Source of the DNA: Echinicola rosea
Lineage (GTDB): Bacteria; Bacteroidota; Bacteroidia; Cytophagales; Cyclobacteriaceae
Direction: 5' to 3'
NCBI RefSeq assembly: GCF_005281475.1
Contig: NZ_CP040106.1
Span: 3,438,501-3,502,500, forward strand
Length of the DNA: 64,000 nt
The notes under the pieces were generated by a model. That model did no database searches, had not been told where the DNA came from, and worked only from the letters and a program-made list of their open reading frames with translations. Below are positions 53,456 through 63,185 of the stretch, piece by piece; position 1 is the first letter of the stretch; the number at the start of each line of letters is the position of its first letter. Both the position numbers and the translations under genes were made by a program.

Positions 53456-54061
53456 GTGGAGAACACAGTTGAACTAGAAATATTAGGTTTATCATCAAAT
53501 CATTCACAATCGGGATCATTCACACTGGTGATGGGAGAAACCACTGGGACGAGAAGGCTTCCTATTGTGATAGGGATGTTTGAGGCACAAGCTATCGCCA
53601 TTGAGATAGAAAAGATTGTTCCCAATCGCCCCATGACCCATGATTTGTTTAAGTCATTTGCCAGTAATTTTGGATTTTCGGTGGATCACATTCTTGTATC
53701 AGATATGAGAGAGGGTGTTTTTTACGCTAAGATTGTCTGTAAGGGTGCCAAGAATACAGTGGAAATTGATGCGAGGCCTTCTGATGCCATTGCGATTGCG
53801 GTGCGCTTCGAAGCGCCAATATTCTGCGAGAAAAAGGTGATGTCCGAAGCTGCCATTGAATTCAATGAGGAGGAAGAAGAGAAAAGTGGAGGAAAGGCCA
53901 AAGCGGAAGAGAAGAAAGTTACCTCTGCCAAATCCAAAAACCAAGAGCCCCTGAAGGATTATAGTCTCGAAAAGCTCAATCAACTACTTGATAAGGCGAT
54001 TACCAATGAAGATTACGAGCAGGCTGCTCGCATTAGGGATGAGATAAACCGGAGAAATTAA
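53456..54061 (+). CDS. Bifunctional nuclease-family protein with UVR domain
   Basis: A 201-residue protein starting from a GTG. The N-terminal ~130 residues form the DUF151 bifunctional nuclease domain (SFTLVMGETTGTRRLPIVIG; DARPSDAIAIAVRFEAPIF). A charged linker follows and a UVR-like motif ends it (LEKLNQLLDKAITNEDYEQAARIRDEINR). DUF151 proteins are reported to have DNase/RNase activity; the biological role in Bacteroidota is not settled. It begins six bases after etfA, perhaps coupled to it. Confidence 0.9.
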   Translation: MENTVELEILGLSSNHSQSGSFTLVMGETTGTRRLPIVIGMFEAQAIAIEIEKIVPNRPMTHDLFKSFASNFGFSVDHILVSDMREGVFYAKIVCKGAKNTVEIDARPSDAIAIAVRFEAPIFCEKKVMSEAAIEFNEEEEEKSGGKAKAEEKKVTSAKSKNQEPLKDYSLEKLNQLLDKAITNEDYEQAARIRDEINRRN

Positions 54062-54068
54062 CGATATT

Positions 54069-54103
54069 AAAAAACCTGGGCGACTAAGTTCCAGGTTTTT
54101 TTC
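54069..54103 (+). terminator. Terminator of the etf operon
   Basis: aaaaaacctgg (54069-54079) and ccaggtttttt (54091-54101) form a perfect stem with a T-run, directly after the nuclease gene. Confidence 0.8.
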
Positions 54104-54185
54104 TTTCCATTCATGCCTCAAAATACCTTATATTTACTTTTCTTTTGATAGGGTCAGACATGAAAGTGGCCTATAAATTTCGTGT

Positions 54186-55472
54186 ATGGATTATATAAGA
54201 GGAATGATAGGGATAGTGGCGCTATTGGGCGTAGCGTTTCTATTTTCAGCAAGCAGAAAATCAATAGACTGGAGGTTAGTAGGAATAGGGGTAATCTTAC
54301 AAATTATCTTTGGTTTTATGATTACGAAAGTAGCTTTTGTAGCATCTGTTTTTGCGGGCATCAGCGGAGCCTTTGTGAAGCTACTTAGCTTTGCCCAAGC
54401 TGGAGCGATATTTCTGTTTGGAGACTTGGCGACAGATTCATTCGGGACAATATTTGCATTTCAGGTATTGCCTACAATAATTTTCTTTTCAACCGTGTCT
54501 GCGGGCCTTTACTATTTGGGCATATTACAAAAAGTGGTTTACGGTATCGCATGGGTGATGACCCGTACCATGAAGTTGTCTGGTGCGGAGAGTCTTTCCG
54601 CAGCGGGCAATATATTTTTAGGCCAGACCGAGGCACCGCTTTTGGTAAGGCCTTTTATAGCTACCATGACCCGTTCTGAATTGATGTGTTTAATGACTGG
54701 GGGGATGGCTACTATTGCTGGAGGGGTTTTGGCTGCCTACGTGGCATTTTTAGGGGGAGATAATCCCGCTGAGCAAAGTAAATTTGCTTCCTACCTGTTG
54801 GGAGCAAGTATTATGAATGCCCCAGCTGCCATTGTCATGTCAAAATTGATCATTCCTGAAACCAATAAGGAGGGCTTGAACGACAAGCTGGAAGTAAACA
54901 GCGATGGAATGGGCGTGAATTTGATTGACGCTATGTCGATAGGTGCCGCTGACGGGTTAAAGTTGGCATTGAATGTAGGGGGGATGTTACTTGCATTTAT
55001 TGCTGTTATTGCCATGTTGAATTATTTGTTATCTGGCGTTTTCGGTGATATCACTGGACTGAATCAGTTTGTGACCAATTCTACCAATGGGAGGTTTGAG
55101 GGTTTTTCACTGGAGTATATTTTAGGTCAAGTTTTCAGGGTCTTTGCATGGCTGATGGGAGTAGAATGGCAGGATACGCTTCAGGTGGGATCACTTTTGG
55201 GACAGAAGACCGTGATCAATGAGTTTGTGGCATATTCTGATCTATCTTCCATGAAAGCGGAGGGAGACCTTTCGCCGAAATCAATCATTATCGCTACCTA
55301 TGCACTTTGTGGATTTTCTAATTTTAGTTCGATAGCGATACAGGTGGGAGGAATCGGAAGTATAGCACCGGGTCAGCAAGGCAATCTTTCAAAGTTAGGA
55401 ATGCATGCACTATTGGCAGCCACGCTCGCTTGCATGATGACTGCGACGATTGCAGGAATGTTGTTTAGCTAA
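54186..55472 (+). CDS. NupC-type nucleoside:cation symporter (CNT family)
   Basis: A 428-residue concentrative nucleoside transporter with about eight transmembrane helices and two re-entrant loops. The nucleoside-binding motif GQTEAPLLVRPF (within AAGNIFLGQTEAPL) and the later FSNFSSIAIQVGGIGSIAPGQ are both intact. It imports nucleosides with Na+ or H+. A hairpin terminator follows, and the gene stands alone. Confidence 0.94.
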   Translation: MDYIRGMIGIVALLGVAFLFSASRKSIDWRLVGIGVILQIIFGFMITKVAFVASVFAGISGAFVKLLSFAQAGAIFLFGDLATDSFGTIFAFQVLPTIIFFSTVSAGLYYLGILQKVVYGIAWVMTRTMKLSGAESLSAAGNIFLGQTEAPLLVRPFIATMTRSELMCLMTGGMATIAGGVLAAYVAFLGGDNPAEQSKFASYLLGASIMNAPAAIVMSKLIIPETNKEGLNDKLEVNSDGMGVNLIDAMSIGAADGLKLALNVGGMLLAFIAVIAMLNYLLSGVFGDITGLNQFVTNSTNGRFEGFSLEYILGQVFRVFAWLMGVEWQDTLQVGSLLGQKTVINEFVAYSDLSSMKAEGDLSPKSIIIATYALCGFSNFSSIAIQVGGIGSIAPGQQGNLSKLGMHALLAATLACMMTATIAGMLFS

Positions 55473-55476
55473 AATA

Positions 55477-55510
55477 AAGCCTGAAAAAAATAATTTCTTC
55501 AGGCTTTTTT
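55477..55510 (+). terminator. Terminator after NupC-type gene
   Basis: aagcctgaa (55477-55485) and ttcaggctt (55498-55506) form a nine bp stem with a T-run; convergent with the cyclophilin gene, so it may serve both. Confidence 0.75.
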
Positions 55511-55522
55511 GGACCATGCCTA

Positions 55523-55960
55523 TTAATCTTCAGAAATGAGGATTTTTTCGATTTTGTCTCCTTGTCGGATTTGGTCGATTACATCGAGCCCTTCCACGAC
55601 TTTTCCAAAACACGTATGGTTTCTGTCCAAGTGGGCTGTATTGTCCCTACTGTGACAAACGAAAAACTGGGAACCACCAGTGTTTCGACCTGCATGTGCC
55701 ATGGACAGCACGCCTCGTTCATGGTGTTGGTTTTCACCATCTAGTTCACAATCAATGGTATATCCAGGTCCTCCGGCACCATTCCCGATGGGACAGCCCC
55801 CTTGGATAACGAAGTTTGGAATTACCCGATGAAAGGTAAGCCCATCATAGAAGCCTTTTTGTGATAGGTCAATAAAATTCTTAACCGTGTTGGGAGCGTC
55901 TTTTTCGTAAAACTCCACTTTCATGGTTCCTTTTTCAGTTACTATTTCTGCTGTTTTCAT
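55523..55960 (-). CDS. Peptidyl-prolyl cis-trans isomerase (cyclophilin)
   Basis: A 145-residue cytosolic cyclophilin without a signal peptide. FHRVIPNFVIQGG carries the catalytic arginine and surrounding residues; GGPGYTIDCE, SMAHAGRNTGGSQFFVC and FGKVVEGLDVIDQI are typical. It speeds proline isomerisation in protein folding. Confidence 0.94.
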   Translation of the reverse strand: MKTAEIVTEKGTMKVEFYEKDAPNTVKNFIDLSQKGFYDGLTFHRVIPNFVIQGGCPIGNGAGGPGYTIDCELDGENQHHERGVLSMAHAGRNTGGSQFFVCHSRDNTAHLDRNHTCFGKVVEGLDVIDQIRQGDKIEKILISED

Positions 55961-56122
55961 GTAATAATTATTTAAGGCAAATATAGTAAATCTTCCTGTG
56001 ACGATTACAGATTAATATTGGTGTGTTTAGCTTAAATAGTATGTTTTTTACCAAAAAAATACCATTCAATTTATTTTGGTGTGTTTTTTGATTATATTAT
56101 CTATAACCAAACTTATTTAATC

Positions 56123-56392
56123 ATGAATAACAGAGAAAAGTTAGAGAAGATGGACCGGGCTTTGAGGTTATTGGATGACCTAAAGCATAGCCAGGTGGCT
56201 TTGATAGAAAAAGCTTCCCAACTTCAGCTTGATGCCATGGAGTTCAATTTTTCAAACATGGAAAAAAATATGGGAGATCTATATACCCGCTATAACGAAT
56301 CGCTTGATATGCTTACTGAAGAGTTAGAGCGATTTGAGATCAGAAGAAATAAATTTGAGCAAGAGCACGGATTGGACAAACAAGAAGAATAA
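56123..56392 (+). CDS. Small coiled-coil protein
   Basis: An 89-residue protein composed almost wholly of charged and leucine-containing helix (DRALRLLDDLKHSQVALIEKAS; ERFEIRRNKFEQEHG), likely a coiled coil. The ATG at 56123 is preferred because the frame before it is AT-rich and hydrophobic. No family is known. It is ended by a strong terminator. Confidence 0.7.
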   Translation: MNNREKLEKMDRALRLLDDLKHSQVALIEKASQLQLDAMEFNFSNMEKNMGDLYTRYNESLDMLTEELERFEIRRNKFEQEHGLDKQEE

Positions 56393-56427
56393 AAAAAGCC
56401 CTCCAAATTATTTGGAGGGCTTTTTTT
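56392..56427. terminator. Bidirectional terminator
   Basis: gccctccaaa and ttggagggc (56398-56420) with A-run before and T-run after; it ends the coiled-coil gene and, in the other direction, pckA. Confidence 0.85.
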
Positions 56428-58024
56428 ATATGTTTGGTGCTCCATTCATTAGTTCAGTAGAAGCGAAATCCTCGTATTTTTTGAAGTTTTCTACAAAGGC
56501 CAGGGCAAGTTGGTGGGCCTTATGGTCATACTCCAAGGGATTGGCCCAAGTATCCCGTGGATTGAGCAATTCACTGGGAACATTAGGACAGGTTTGGGGA
56601 ACGGCCACATTGAAAACCTCGTGGGTTTTAAAGGTAACATTGTCCAGCTTTCCTTCCAAGACCGCAGTGATCATGGCTCTGGTATAAGGAAGCTTCATTC
56701 TTGATCCTGTGCCATAAGAGCCTCCTGTCCATCCGGTATTAATCAGCCAAACGTTCACATTGTGGTCTTTCATTTTTTTGCCAAGCAAAGATGCGTACTT
56801 GGTGGGGTGAAGAGGCAAGAAAGCAGCCCCAAAACATGCGGAAAATGTTTTTTGAGGCTCGGATATCCCCATTTCGGTGCCAGCGACCTTTGCGGTGTAT
56901 CCCGATATAAAATGATACATGGCCTGATTGGTGTCTAATTTGGAAATAGGAGGGATCACGCCAAAAGCATCTGCCGTAAGAAAGAAAATATTCTTCGGCA
57001 ACGTACCCAGTGGAGGGATAATGGCCTTTTGGATATGGTACAGTGGATAGGCTGTTCTCGTATTTTGCGTGACGCTACAGTCCGTGTAATTGATGGTTCT
57101 GGAATGTTGCTCAAAGCGCGTGTTTTCTACCACTGCGCCAAATTTGATCGCATTCCAAATTTCAGGTTCTTTTTCTTTAGAAAGGTCGATTACTTTTGCA
57201 TAACAACCGCCCTCAAAGTTAAAAACACCATTATTCGTCCAACCGTGTTCATCATCTCCTATTAAGTTTCTATTCGGATCAGCAGATAGGGTGGTTTTTC
57301 CTGTACCAGAAAGGCCAAAGAACAATGCTGTGTCTCCATTCTTACCGATATTGGCCGAGCAATGCATGGAGAGGACATTCTCCTTCAAAGGCAAGTGGTA
57401 ATTTAACACCGAGAAGATTCCCTTTTTGATTTCGCCTGTATAGCCTGTTCCCCCTATCAAGATGATTTTTTTGGTGAGATTAATGATGGTGAAGTTTTTC
57501 CCCCTTGTCCCGTCCAAGGTTGGGTCAGCTTCGAATTCTGGCGCGCAGATGATCGTGAAATCCGTCTTTTGGTCTTCAATTTCATCTTTTTCAGGTCTTA
57601 AGAACATGTTATGACAAAAGAGATTGTGCCAAGCCAAGGTGTTGTAAACCCTGATGTTTAGTCGGTATCGACTGTCTGCACCTGCATAAACATCCCGTGC
57701 AAATAAAGTTCTGTGCCTGAGGTATGAGATCATTTTTCCCAAAAGCTGATCAAAGTGAGTTTCCTGAAATGGAATATTGATTTCTCCCCACCAGATGTTT
57801 CCTTTGGTGGCATTGTCTGCTACGATGTAACGGTCTTTAGGGGATCTACCGGTAAATTTACCAGTATAAGCCATTAGGGCACCGGTGTCAGCAAGCCAAC
57901 CTTCTTGTCCAGAAAGGGCATGTTCGATGAGCTCAGCAGGTGTGAGGTTAAGTTTTACCTGACCATTATCCAGTTGTCCATGGAGTGCTAGCAGGTCAGT
58001 AACAGGGTGTGTTTTACTGATCAT
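56426..58024 (-). CDS. pckA: Phosphoenolpyruvate carboxykinase (ATP)
   Basis: A 532-residue gluconeogenic enzyme converting oxaloacetate + ATP to PEP + CO2. The kinase P-loop FFGLSGTGKTTLS (near 240-248) is intact, as are the substrate-binding LHGQLDNGQ start, MAYTGKFTGRSPKDRYIV, and GDDEHGW. It is the ATP type, not the GTP type. A TAnnTTTG promoter candidate is 44 bases upstream. Confidence 0.97.
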   Translation of the reverse strand: MISKTHPVTDLLALHGQLDNGQVKLNLTPAELIEHALSGQEGWLADTGALMAYTGKFTGRSPKDRYIVADNATKGNIWWGEINIPFQETHFDQLLGKMISYLRHRTLFARDVYAGADSRYRLNIRVYNTLAWHNLFCHNMFLRPEKDEIEDQKTDFTIICAPEFEADPTLDGTRGKNFTIINLTKKIILIGGTGYTGEIKKGIFSVLNYHLPLKENVLSMHCSANIGKNGDTALFFGLSGTGKTTLSADPNRNLIGDDEHGWTNNGVFNFEGGCYAKVIDLSKEKEPEIWNAIKFGAVVENTRFEQHSRTINYTDCSVTQNTRTAYPLYHIQKAIIPPLGTLPKNIFFLTADAFGVIPPISKLDTNQAMYHFISGYTAKVAGTEMGISEPQKTFSACFGAAFLPLHPTKYASLLGKKMKDHNVNVWLINTGWTGGSYGTGSRMKLPYTRAMITAVLEGKLDNVTFKTHEVFNVAVPQTCPNVPSELLNPRDTWANPLEYDHKAHQLALAFVENFKKYEDFASTELMNGAPNI

Positions 58025-58067
58025 AAATCTCTAAAGTTATTTGGGTATTACTTAAAAGGAATTGGTA

Positions 58068-58101
58068 CAAATATATAAGAATTGGAGATGATTACTTCCA
58101 A
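58068..58101 (-). promoter_or_regulatory. Candidate pckA promoter
   Basis: In the minus direction tatatttg (complement of 58068-58075) matches TAnnTTTG, and a TTG lies at 58099-58101, 23 bases upstream; the spacing is slightly long for the usual Bacteroidota promoter. Confidence 0.45.
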
Positions 58102-58252
58102 AAAAGGATAGAAATGTCGGTTTTCAAACGATTTCGTAGGGCTTTTTGCACATATAGGATGTACGGGAAATGATGGAAATCATGATGAAAATTTTATAGA
58201 AGCATAACTATATTCATGAAATATGTGGTAGAACAAAATGGAACGTTTTTCA

Positions 58253-58280
58253 TTGTTTAGAAAAAAATCTCTTATCATTG
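58253..58280 (+). promoter_or_regulatory. Candidate promoter of the POT transporter gene
   Basis: TTG at 58253-58255 and TATCATTG at 58273-58280, 17 bases apart; a near match to the TTG...TAnnTTTG pattern, 38 bases before the start codon. Confidence 0.35.
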
Positions 58281-58317
58281 TAAATTGTAAAGCATTACAC
58301 AGGAATTATATACCCAA

Positions 58318-59901
58318 ATGTTACAGAACGAAGAATCCAATAATCAACAACTTGACAGAGGTTTTGATGGTCCATCGATGTTTGGACATCCAAAAGGTTT
58401 AATGACACTTTTCTTTACAGAAATGTGGGAGCGTTTCAGCTACTATGGCATGAGGGCCCTGCTTATACTTTTTATGACTACTGCTGTAATTGACGGTGGA
58501 TTGGGGTTTGATGACAAGACTTCCGGAGCTATTTATGGACTTTACACAATGGGTGTTTATCTATTGGCTTTACCCGGTGGATGGTTAGCGGATAGGCTGC
58601 TCGGATTGAAAAAATCCGTATGGTATGGTGGGATCATTATAGCTTTGGGACATTTTACTATGGGATTGCCGGGGATTATTTCACTCATGGATGGAGCTCA
58701 TGAGACAAAATCAGCTTTGAACTCTCTTGATACCACCTCTTTTTTTCTTGGATTGATACTTATTGTGGTAGGAACTGGCCTGCTCAAACCAAATATCAGT
58801 TCTATTGTCGGGCAGCTGTACCACGAGGGAAGTTCCAAGAGAGATGCAGGCTTCTCCATTTTTTATATGGGAATCAATATCGGTGGATTTATAGCACCCA
58901 TCATCTGCAGTACTTTTGCTGAGATTGATTGGCATTTGGGTTTCGGTGCAGCAGGCTTTGGTATGGTCTTGGGGCTGATACAGTACAAATTGACTTCAGG
59001 AACTCTAAAAGGCAAGGGAGAATTGGCAGATGCAGATTCTGCGGAGGAGATAGCACATAGGAGGAGATTAAGGTTGTTTACGTTCCTTACGGTGATAGTA
59101 TTGGCCTTCACACTTTTTTTGATGTTTCAAGGAGTGATAGTCATTAATGCTGCTGCTATAGCTGAAGCATCATATAAAGTGATAGGAGTAGTGGCTGCCG
59201 CATTCTTTATTTATATACTGGTTTTTGGAGGGTTGAATAAGGATGAAAAGAAGAAGGTAGTGGTTATTGCGATATTACTTTGTTTTGGAGCCCTGTTTTG
59301 GTCAGGTTTTGAGCAGGCAGGATCTACCTTAAATCTCTTTGCTGAGCGGTTTACGGACCGGCATTTAATGGGATGGGAAATACCTGCAGGCTATTTCCAG
59401 TCTGCAAATTCCATGTTTATAGTGATTTTTGCACCGGTCTTTGCTGCTTTATGGGTTTGGTTGGCAAAGCGGCATTTGGAGCCGAGTTCACCGATCAAGT
59501 TTGCGTTTGGACTGTTGCTCTTGGGGGTTGGTTTTATGGTGATGTATTTTGCCGCTAAAGTGGCTGTATCTGGGGATTTGGCAGCCCCTGCTTGGCTAAT
59601 GTTCACCTATCTTTTTCATACTTTTGGTGAGTTGAGCTTAAGTCCAGTAGGATTAAGTTTGACGACCAAGTTGGCGCCTAAGAAGTTTCAGGGCCAAATG
59701 ATGGGAATGTGGTTCCTGTCCGTAGCGCTAGGAAATCTTGTGGCTGGGATTATCGCCGGTGAAGCCAGTGGAGAAACGAAAGAGGCTGTTGCAGAAATGC
59801 CCGATCAGTATATGATGATTGTCATGGTATCTGTAGGGGCAGGACTGCTTCTAATGCTTATTACCAAGCCCATCAGAAAATTAATGGGAAATGTAAGGTA
59901 A
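58318..59901 (+). CDS. Proton-dependent peptide transporter (POT/PTR)
   Basis: A 527-residue MFS-type transporter that imports di- and tripeptides with protons. The diagnostic TEMWERFSYYGMRALL carries the ExxER motif (Glu35, Glu38, Arg39) and the binding-site tyrosines, with GGWLADRLLG and the later FGELSLSPVGLSLTTKLAP typical of the family. Fourteen helices are expected. It is followed by a strong terminator. Confidence 0.95.
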   Translation: MLQNEESNNQQLDRGFDGPSMFGHPKGLMTLFFTEMWERFSYYGMRALLILFMTTAVIDGGLGFDDKTSGAIYGLYTMGVYLLALPGGWLADRLLGLKKSVWYGGIIIALGHFTMGLPGIISLMDGAHETKSALNSLDTTSFFLGLILIVVGTGLLKPNISSIVGQLYHEGSSKRDAGFSIFYMGINIGGFIAPIICSTFAEIDWHLGFGAAGFGMVLGLIQYKLTSGTLKGKGELADADSAEEIAHRRRLRLFTFLTVIVLAFTLFLMFQGVIVINAAAIAEASYKVIGVVAAAFFIYILVFGGLNKDEKKKVVVIAILLCFGALFWSGFEQAGSTLNLFAERFTDRHLMGWEIPAGYFQSANSMFIVIFAPVFAALWVWLAKRHLEPSSPIKFAFGLLLLGVGFMVMYFAAKVAVSGDLAAPAWLMFTYLFHTFGELSLSPVGLSLTTKLAPKKFQGQMMGMWFLSVALGNLVAGIIAGEASGETKEAVAEMPDQYMMIVMVSVGAGLLLMLITKPIRKLMGNVR

Positions 59902-59903
59902 AT

Positions 59904-59936
59904 AAAAAGGGAGCGATCATCGCTCCCTTTTTATTT
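59904..59936 (+). terminator. Terminator after the POT transporter
   Basis: A 13 bp stem (aaaaagggagcga / tcgctcccttttt) with a T-rich end, directly after the stop at 59901. Confidence 0.85.
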
Positions 59937-59952
59937 ACTATAATGGATATAG

Positions 59953-60099
59953 TTATTTTTCTTTTTTGTTTCCTTTAGATAGGCTGTTCCTAATGTCCAT
60001 ATTAGAAATACCAGCACCTAAACCAATTAGGATGCAAACAATAAGTATAAATAATTGGGCTCCTGAGCCTAGTGGGGAATTGAATATTTCCAGTAGCAT
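59953..60099 (-). CDS. 48-residue membrane protein
   Basis: ATG at 60099 to TAA at 59953-59955. The product has one hydrophobic helix (LFILIVCILIGLGAGI, about 16-31) and a basic, lysine-rich tail (SKGNKKEK). It is compact, with good composition, and falls in an otherwise gene-free gap. I recognise no family, and such small genes are usually skipped by gene finders. Confidence 0.5.
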   Translation of the reverse strand: MLLEIFNSPLGSGAQLFILIVCILIGLGAGISNMDIRNSLSKGNKKEK

Positions 60100-60219
60100 G
60101 TTAATACTGTTTTAGTGATGGCCTAAATTTCCTGCAATTTAACAGGTCAGATTCATTGGACAAAATTAAATTATAAAAACTGAGCTGTCCTTATTCAGCA
60201 CAGCACAGTTTAATACCAA

Positions 60220-60417
60220 TTAGTCCAATTCTTCATCAAATTCATCATCGAAAAGGTCAAAATCATCCTCTTCAAAGTCGATGAGATTATCTTCGAGCCT
60301 TTCATCATCATCATCATCGAGGTCGTAAATGCCCTCATCGAGATCTCCTGTGTTGAATTCGTCTTCTTCCTGGAAGTCGTCAAATTCGTCGTAATACTGT
60401 TCTGTGCCTCTTGCCAT
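60220..60417 (-). CDS. Extremely acidic 65-residue protein
   Basis: The product is dominated by Asp and Glu (for example DLDDDDDERLEDNLIDFEEDD) with phenylalanines spaced between, and almost no Lys or Arg beyond the first residues. It could be a disordered histone- or ribosome-mimicking, or metal-binding, protein; no family can be assigned. The start MARGTEQYYDEF is plausible; the overlapping frame at 60210-60479 is basic and hydrophobic and is rejected. Confidence 0.65.
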   Translation of the reverse strand: MARGTEQYYDEFDDFQEEDEFNTGDLDEGIYDLDDDDDERLEDNLIDFEEDDFDLFDDEFDEELD

Positions 60418-61070
60418 AGTGTGATAAGTTTAAATAAAATTGATAGGCAGGATTTTATGCTATTTACAACAAAAAACAATTTATTTCAATAGGGGATTTT
60501 GAGTTTTTTTTAAGGGGACTGGCTTTATACCGAGAAATACTTACTTGATAAAAAAAAGGTTTGTTGTTTTTGTTTTTTATAATTCAGATAGCTTTGTGTT
60601 GCTTAATCGTTGAATTTTCTGTTTTTATATTAAATAATTGATATGAAGAAAAAAATAGCCCTGACTGTGATGTGAAATTGTTACGTAAATCATTTTCATA
60701 CATTGATGAAACTGGTCCATATGTTTACATTTTTTTTTAGTACCTGTACATAAATACGTTTTGTTGAAATGTTTTTCAAACCATTAAAAATGTTTTTTAA
60801 ATTAATTTTAATGTATTTTGTTTGTTTTCTTCTTGGGGTTAATATAAATTAGTGGTGTGAAATAGGGTACTGGGTATCAGTTAAATCACATGTAAAGGGA
60901 GTTTGTATTTGTATATGATTAAAGGTTGATAAATGGAAAACTGACTACTGTACTGATTTGCTAATGAAAATGTTGTAGTGATGCTTCACCGGTTCTTAAG
61001 CCTTTTAGGGGTGGTTTATAGATATTTAATTTATCAAATACGATGATTTTGAATTTTTATTAGAGATACT
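60418..61070. other. AT-rich interval before the sugar-transferase gene
   Basis: No gene was seen. TAGCTTTG at 60589-60596 fits TAnnTTTG, with TTG-type elements nearby but at imperfect spacing (16 or 22 bases). If used, it would give a ~470 base leader to the next gene. Confidence 0.35.
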
Positions 61071-62459
61071 ATGAATAATGTTAATAAACTTGTCGCGGGT
61101 TTTTTCTTTATCTGGGACACCGTCATATTAGGGATTACTTTCCTTGTTTCGCTTTATATCTTTAAGGATACGGGTGTGCAGGGGATAGATTGGGCACTGT
61201 TTGTGGGTTTGATCTCTCTATGGCTGGTAATAGTGAAATGGAGAAAACTCTACTTCTTTGATCTCAATGGAGATTTTTCCAATCGGATACTGAACTATTT
61301 AAAGTCCAGTGCCATATTAGTAGTCCTTCTAGGATTAGCATATTTGATTTTTACGTTTCCGCCTACCTTCAGAAAGGTGGTGCTATCATTTTCCATCGGT
61401 TTTCCATTAATCGGTATAGTGACCAATTTCGTCATCTTGAGTATTATTAACCGTTTGAAAAATAGTGGGGGAGTTAGCAAGAATGTGTTAGTCACGGGAC
61501 AGGGGGAGATGGTCAGTAAAGTAAATTCTTACTTCAAAGAAAATCCAAAAAATGGTTATCAGGTCAAAGGCATGGTGAAATACCATAATGTGACAGAACC
61601 GCAACTGGCTGTGGAAGGTAGCGATGAATACGTGAGTGATCTTGAAAATATGGGTAGCTATTTAAAGGATAATCCAGTGGACGAAGTGATTGTGGCCTTA
61701 CCGATCCAATACTCTGAAGAAATCAAGAAAATTCTTAACACTGCGGATTATTACGGTACCCGAGTGAGGTTTATACCGGATTATCAGAAATTGCTTGGCG
61801 AAGATTGCAAAGTGATCAGGCAAGGCAAGATGGATATGGTCAACGTGAGACAAATGCCGCTTGATGATAAAGTTTCTGCCTTTTTTAAGGAGTGTTTTGA
61901 TTGGTGTTTCTCCAGTTTGATCCTCTTAATGTTGTCGCCGTTATTTTTCTTGATTGTAATATTGATCAAACTTGATAGCCCAGGGCCCGCTTTTTATTGT
62001 CCTGAAAGGATCGGTAAAGGTGGAAAACCATTCCGTGTATTTAAGTTTAGGACTATGAGAGAAAACGACAGTACGGGAAGGGCTTCGACAGTAGAAAACG
62101 ATCCCCGGATCACTAAAGTCGGTAAGTTTTTAAGAAAGTACAGTATAGATGAGCTTCCGCAATTTGCGAATGTATTTATGGGGGATATGAGTGTGGTAGG
62201 CCCCAGGCCACACAGAACTTACCTTAATGAGGAATTTCAACGTAGCGTTGATAAAGCCATGGTCAGGCATTATTTTAAACCAGGGGTTACGGGATGGGCT
62301 CAGGTAAATGGTTGGAGAGGACCCACAGAGACCGCTGAGCAAAAGGAACAGCGCATAGCCCACGATCTTTGGTACTTAAAAAATTGGTCCATGAAACTAG
62401 ATATTAAAATTATTTACTTAACGATTTTTGGACGTAAAACACACGGGACTGCTTTTTGA
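61071..62459 (+). CDS. Undecaprenyl-phosphate sugar phosphotransferase (EPS initiating)
   Basis: A 462-residue polyprenyl glycosylphosphotransferase of the WbaP/PssY type. N-terminal transmembrane helices lie at roughly 8-130, a Rossmann-like CoA-binding domain is at about 150-260 ([16 protein letters not shown]), and the catalytic domain is C-terminal ([57 protein letters not shown]). It transfers a hexose-1-phosphate, commonly glucose, to undecaprenyl phosphate as the first step of exopolysaccharide or capsule synthesis. Confidence 0.93.
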   Translation: MNNVNKLVAGFFFIWDTVILGITFLVSLYIFKDTGVQGIDWALFVGLISLWLVIVKWRKLYFFDLNGDFSNRILNYLKSSAILVVLLGLAYLIFTFPPTFRKVVLSFSIGFPLIGIVTNFVILSIINRLKNSGGVSKNVLVTGQGEMVSKVNSYFKENPKNGYQVKGMVKYHNVTEPQLAVEGSDEYVSDLENMGSYLKDNPVDEVIVALPIQYSEEIKKILNTADYYGTRVRFIPDYQKLLGEDCKVIRQGKMDMVNVRQMPLDDKVSAFFKECFDWCFSSLILLMLSPLFFLIVILIKLDSPGPAFYCPERIGKGGKPFRVFKFRTMRENDSTGRASTVENDPRITKVGKFLRKYSIDELPQFANVFMGDMSVVGPRPHRTYLNEEFQRSVDKAMVRHYFKPGVTGWAQVNGWRGPTETAEQKEQRIAHDLWYLKNWSMKLDIKIIYLTIFGRKTHGTAF

Positions 62460-63185
62460 TAATGAATACTTGGCATGGGGAATGATAAATTCTCCATGCT
62501 TATTCAAGTCTTTTTAAGAATTGTATAAATAATTCGTTTTTAGAATATTTTTATTATTTAATTTTTATTGCATGCCTGATTTATAATATTGTTCTATTTT
62601 TCTAATTGGACTTCATGCTCACTTGTACATGTTAACCAAATAATATTTCATTATAGTATGTGTAATTAGTAATCAATTTGTGGATTTTTTCTACAATTAT
62701 TTTAAAATATTTTTTTGGTAATATTCACAGGAATTCAATTTTATGCATATAATTTTTAATTATTTAAATAATGTTAATTGTTTTTTGTCGAAGTGGTAAA
62801 AATCAAGTGTAAAAACATATAATAATACTAATTTATAATATAAAATATTATTGTATTTTTTTATTAAATGTAAACCTAACACTATATTTTATTTCAATCA
62901 AAAATTTATTTATCTTATTTACGTTTTTTGATCGTATATACACTCTATTGTGTCGTTTGTTTGTTTTTTGTAAATGCTTTACAATCAGTTGTTTTACGTG
63001 GTATGGATATTGGAAATTTAGGGCAAGTCAGGACTTATCACCCTAATGATTTTGCTGACTTGATTTGAAACGAGTTACTAACCAACAACCACACCAATGA
63101 AAACTAACATACGAGAAGGGCCTTTTGGCGCTTTATCTTGATCTGTAAAACACTTAAAAGTAATTATCACCTAACTTAATTATTA
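62460..63185. other. Long AT-rich interval inside the exopolysaccharide region
   Basis: About 730 bases without an evident gene, with A/T content visibly above the surroundings and several A- and T-runs. A 14-codon frame from 63097 to 63141 is too short to support. No clear promoter or hairpin. Confidence 0.4.

Noticed and set aside
63097..63141. 14-codon frame before the lyase-like gene
   Set aside because: Too short to support as a leader peptide; no run of a single amino acid or attenuator stem seen.
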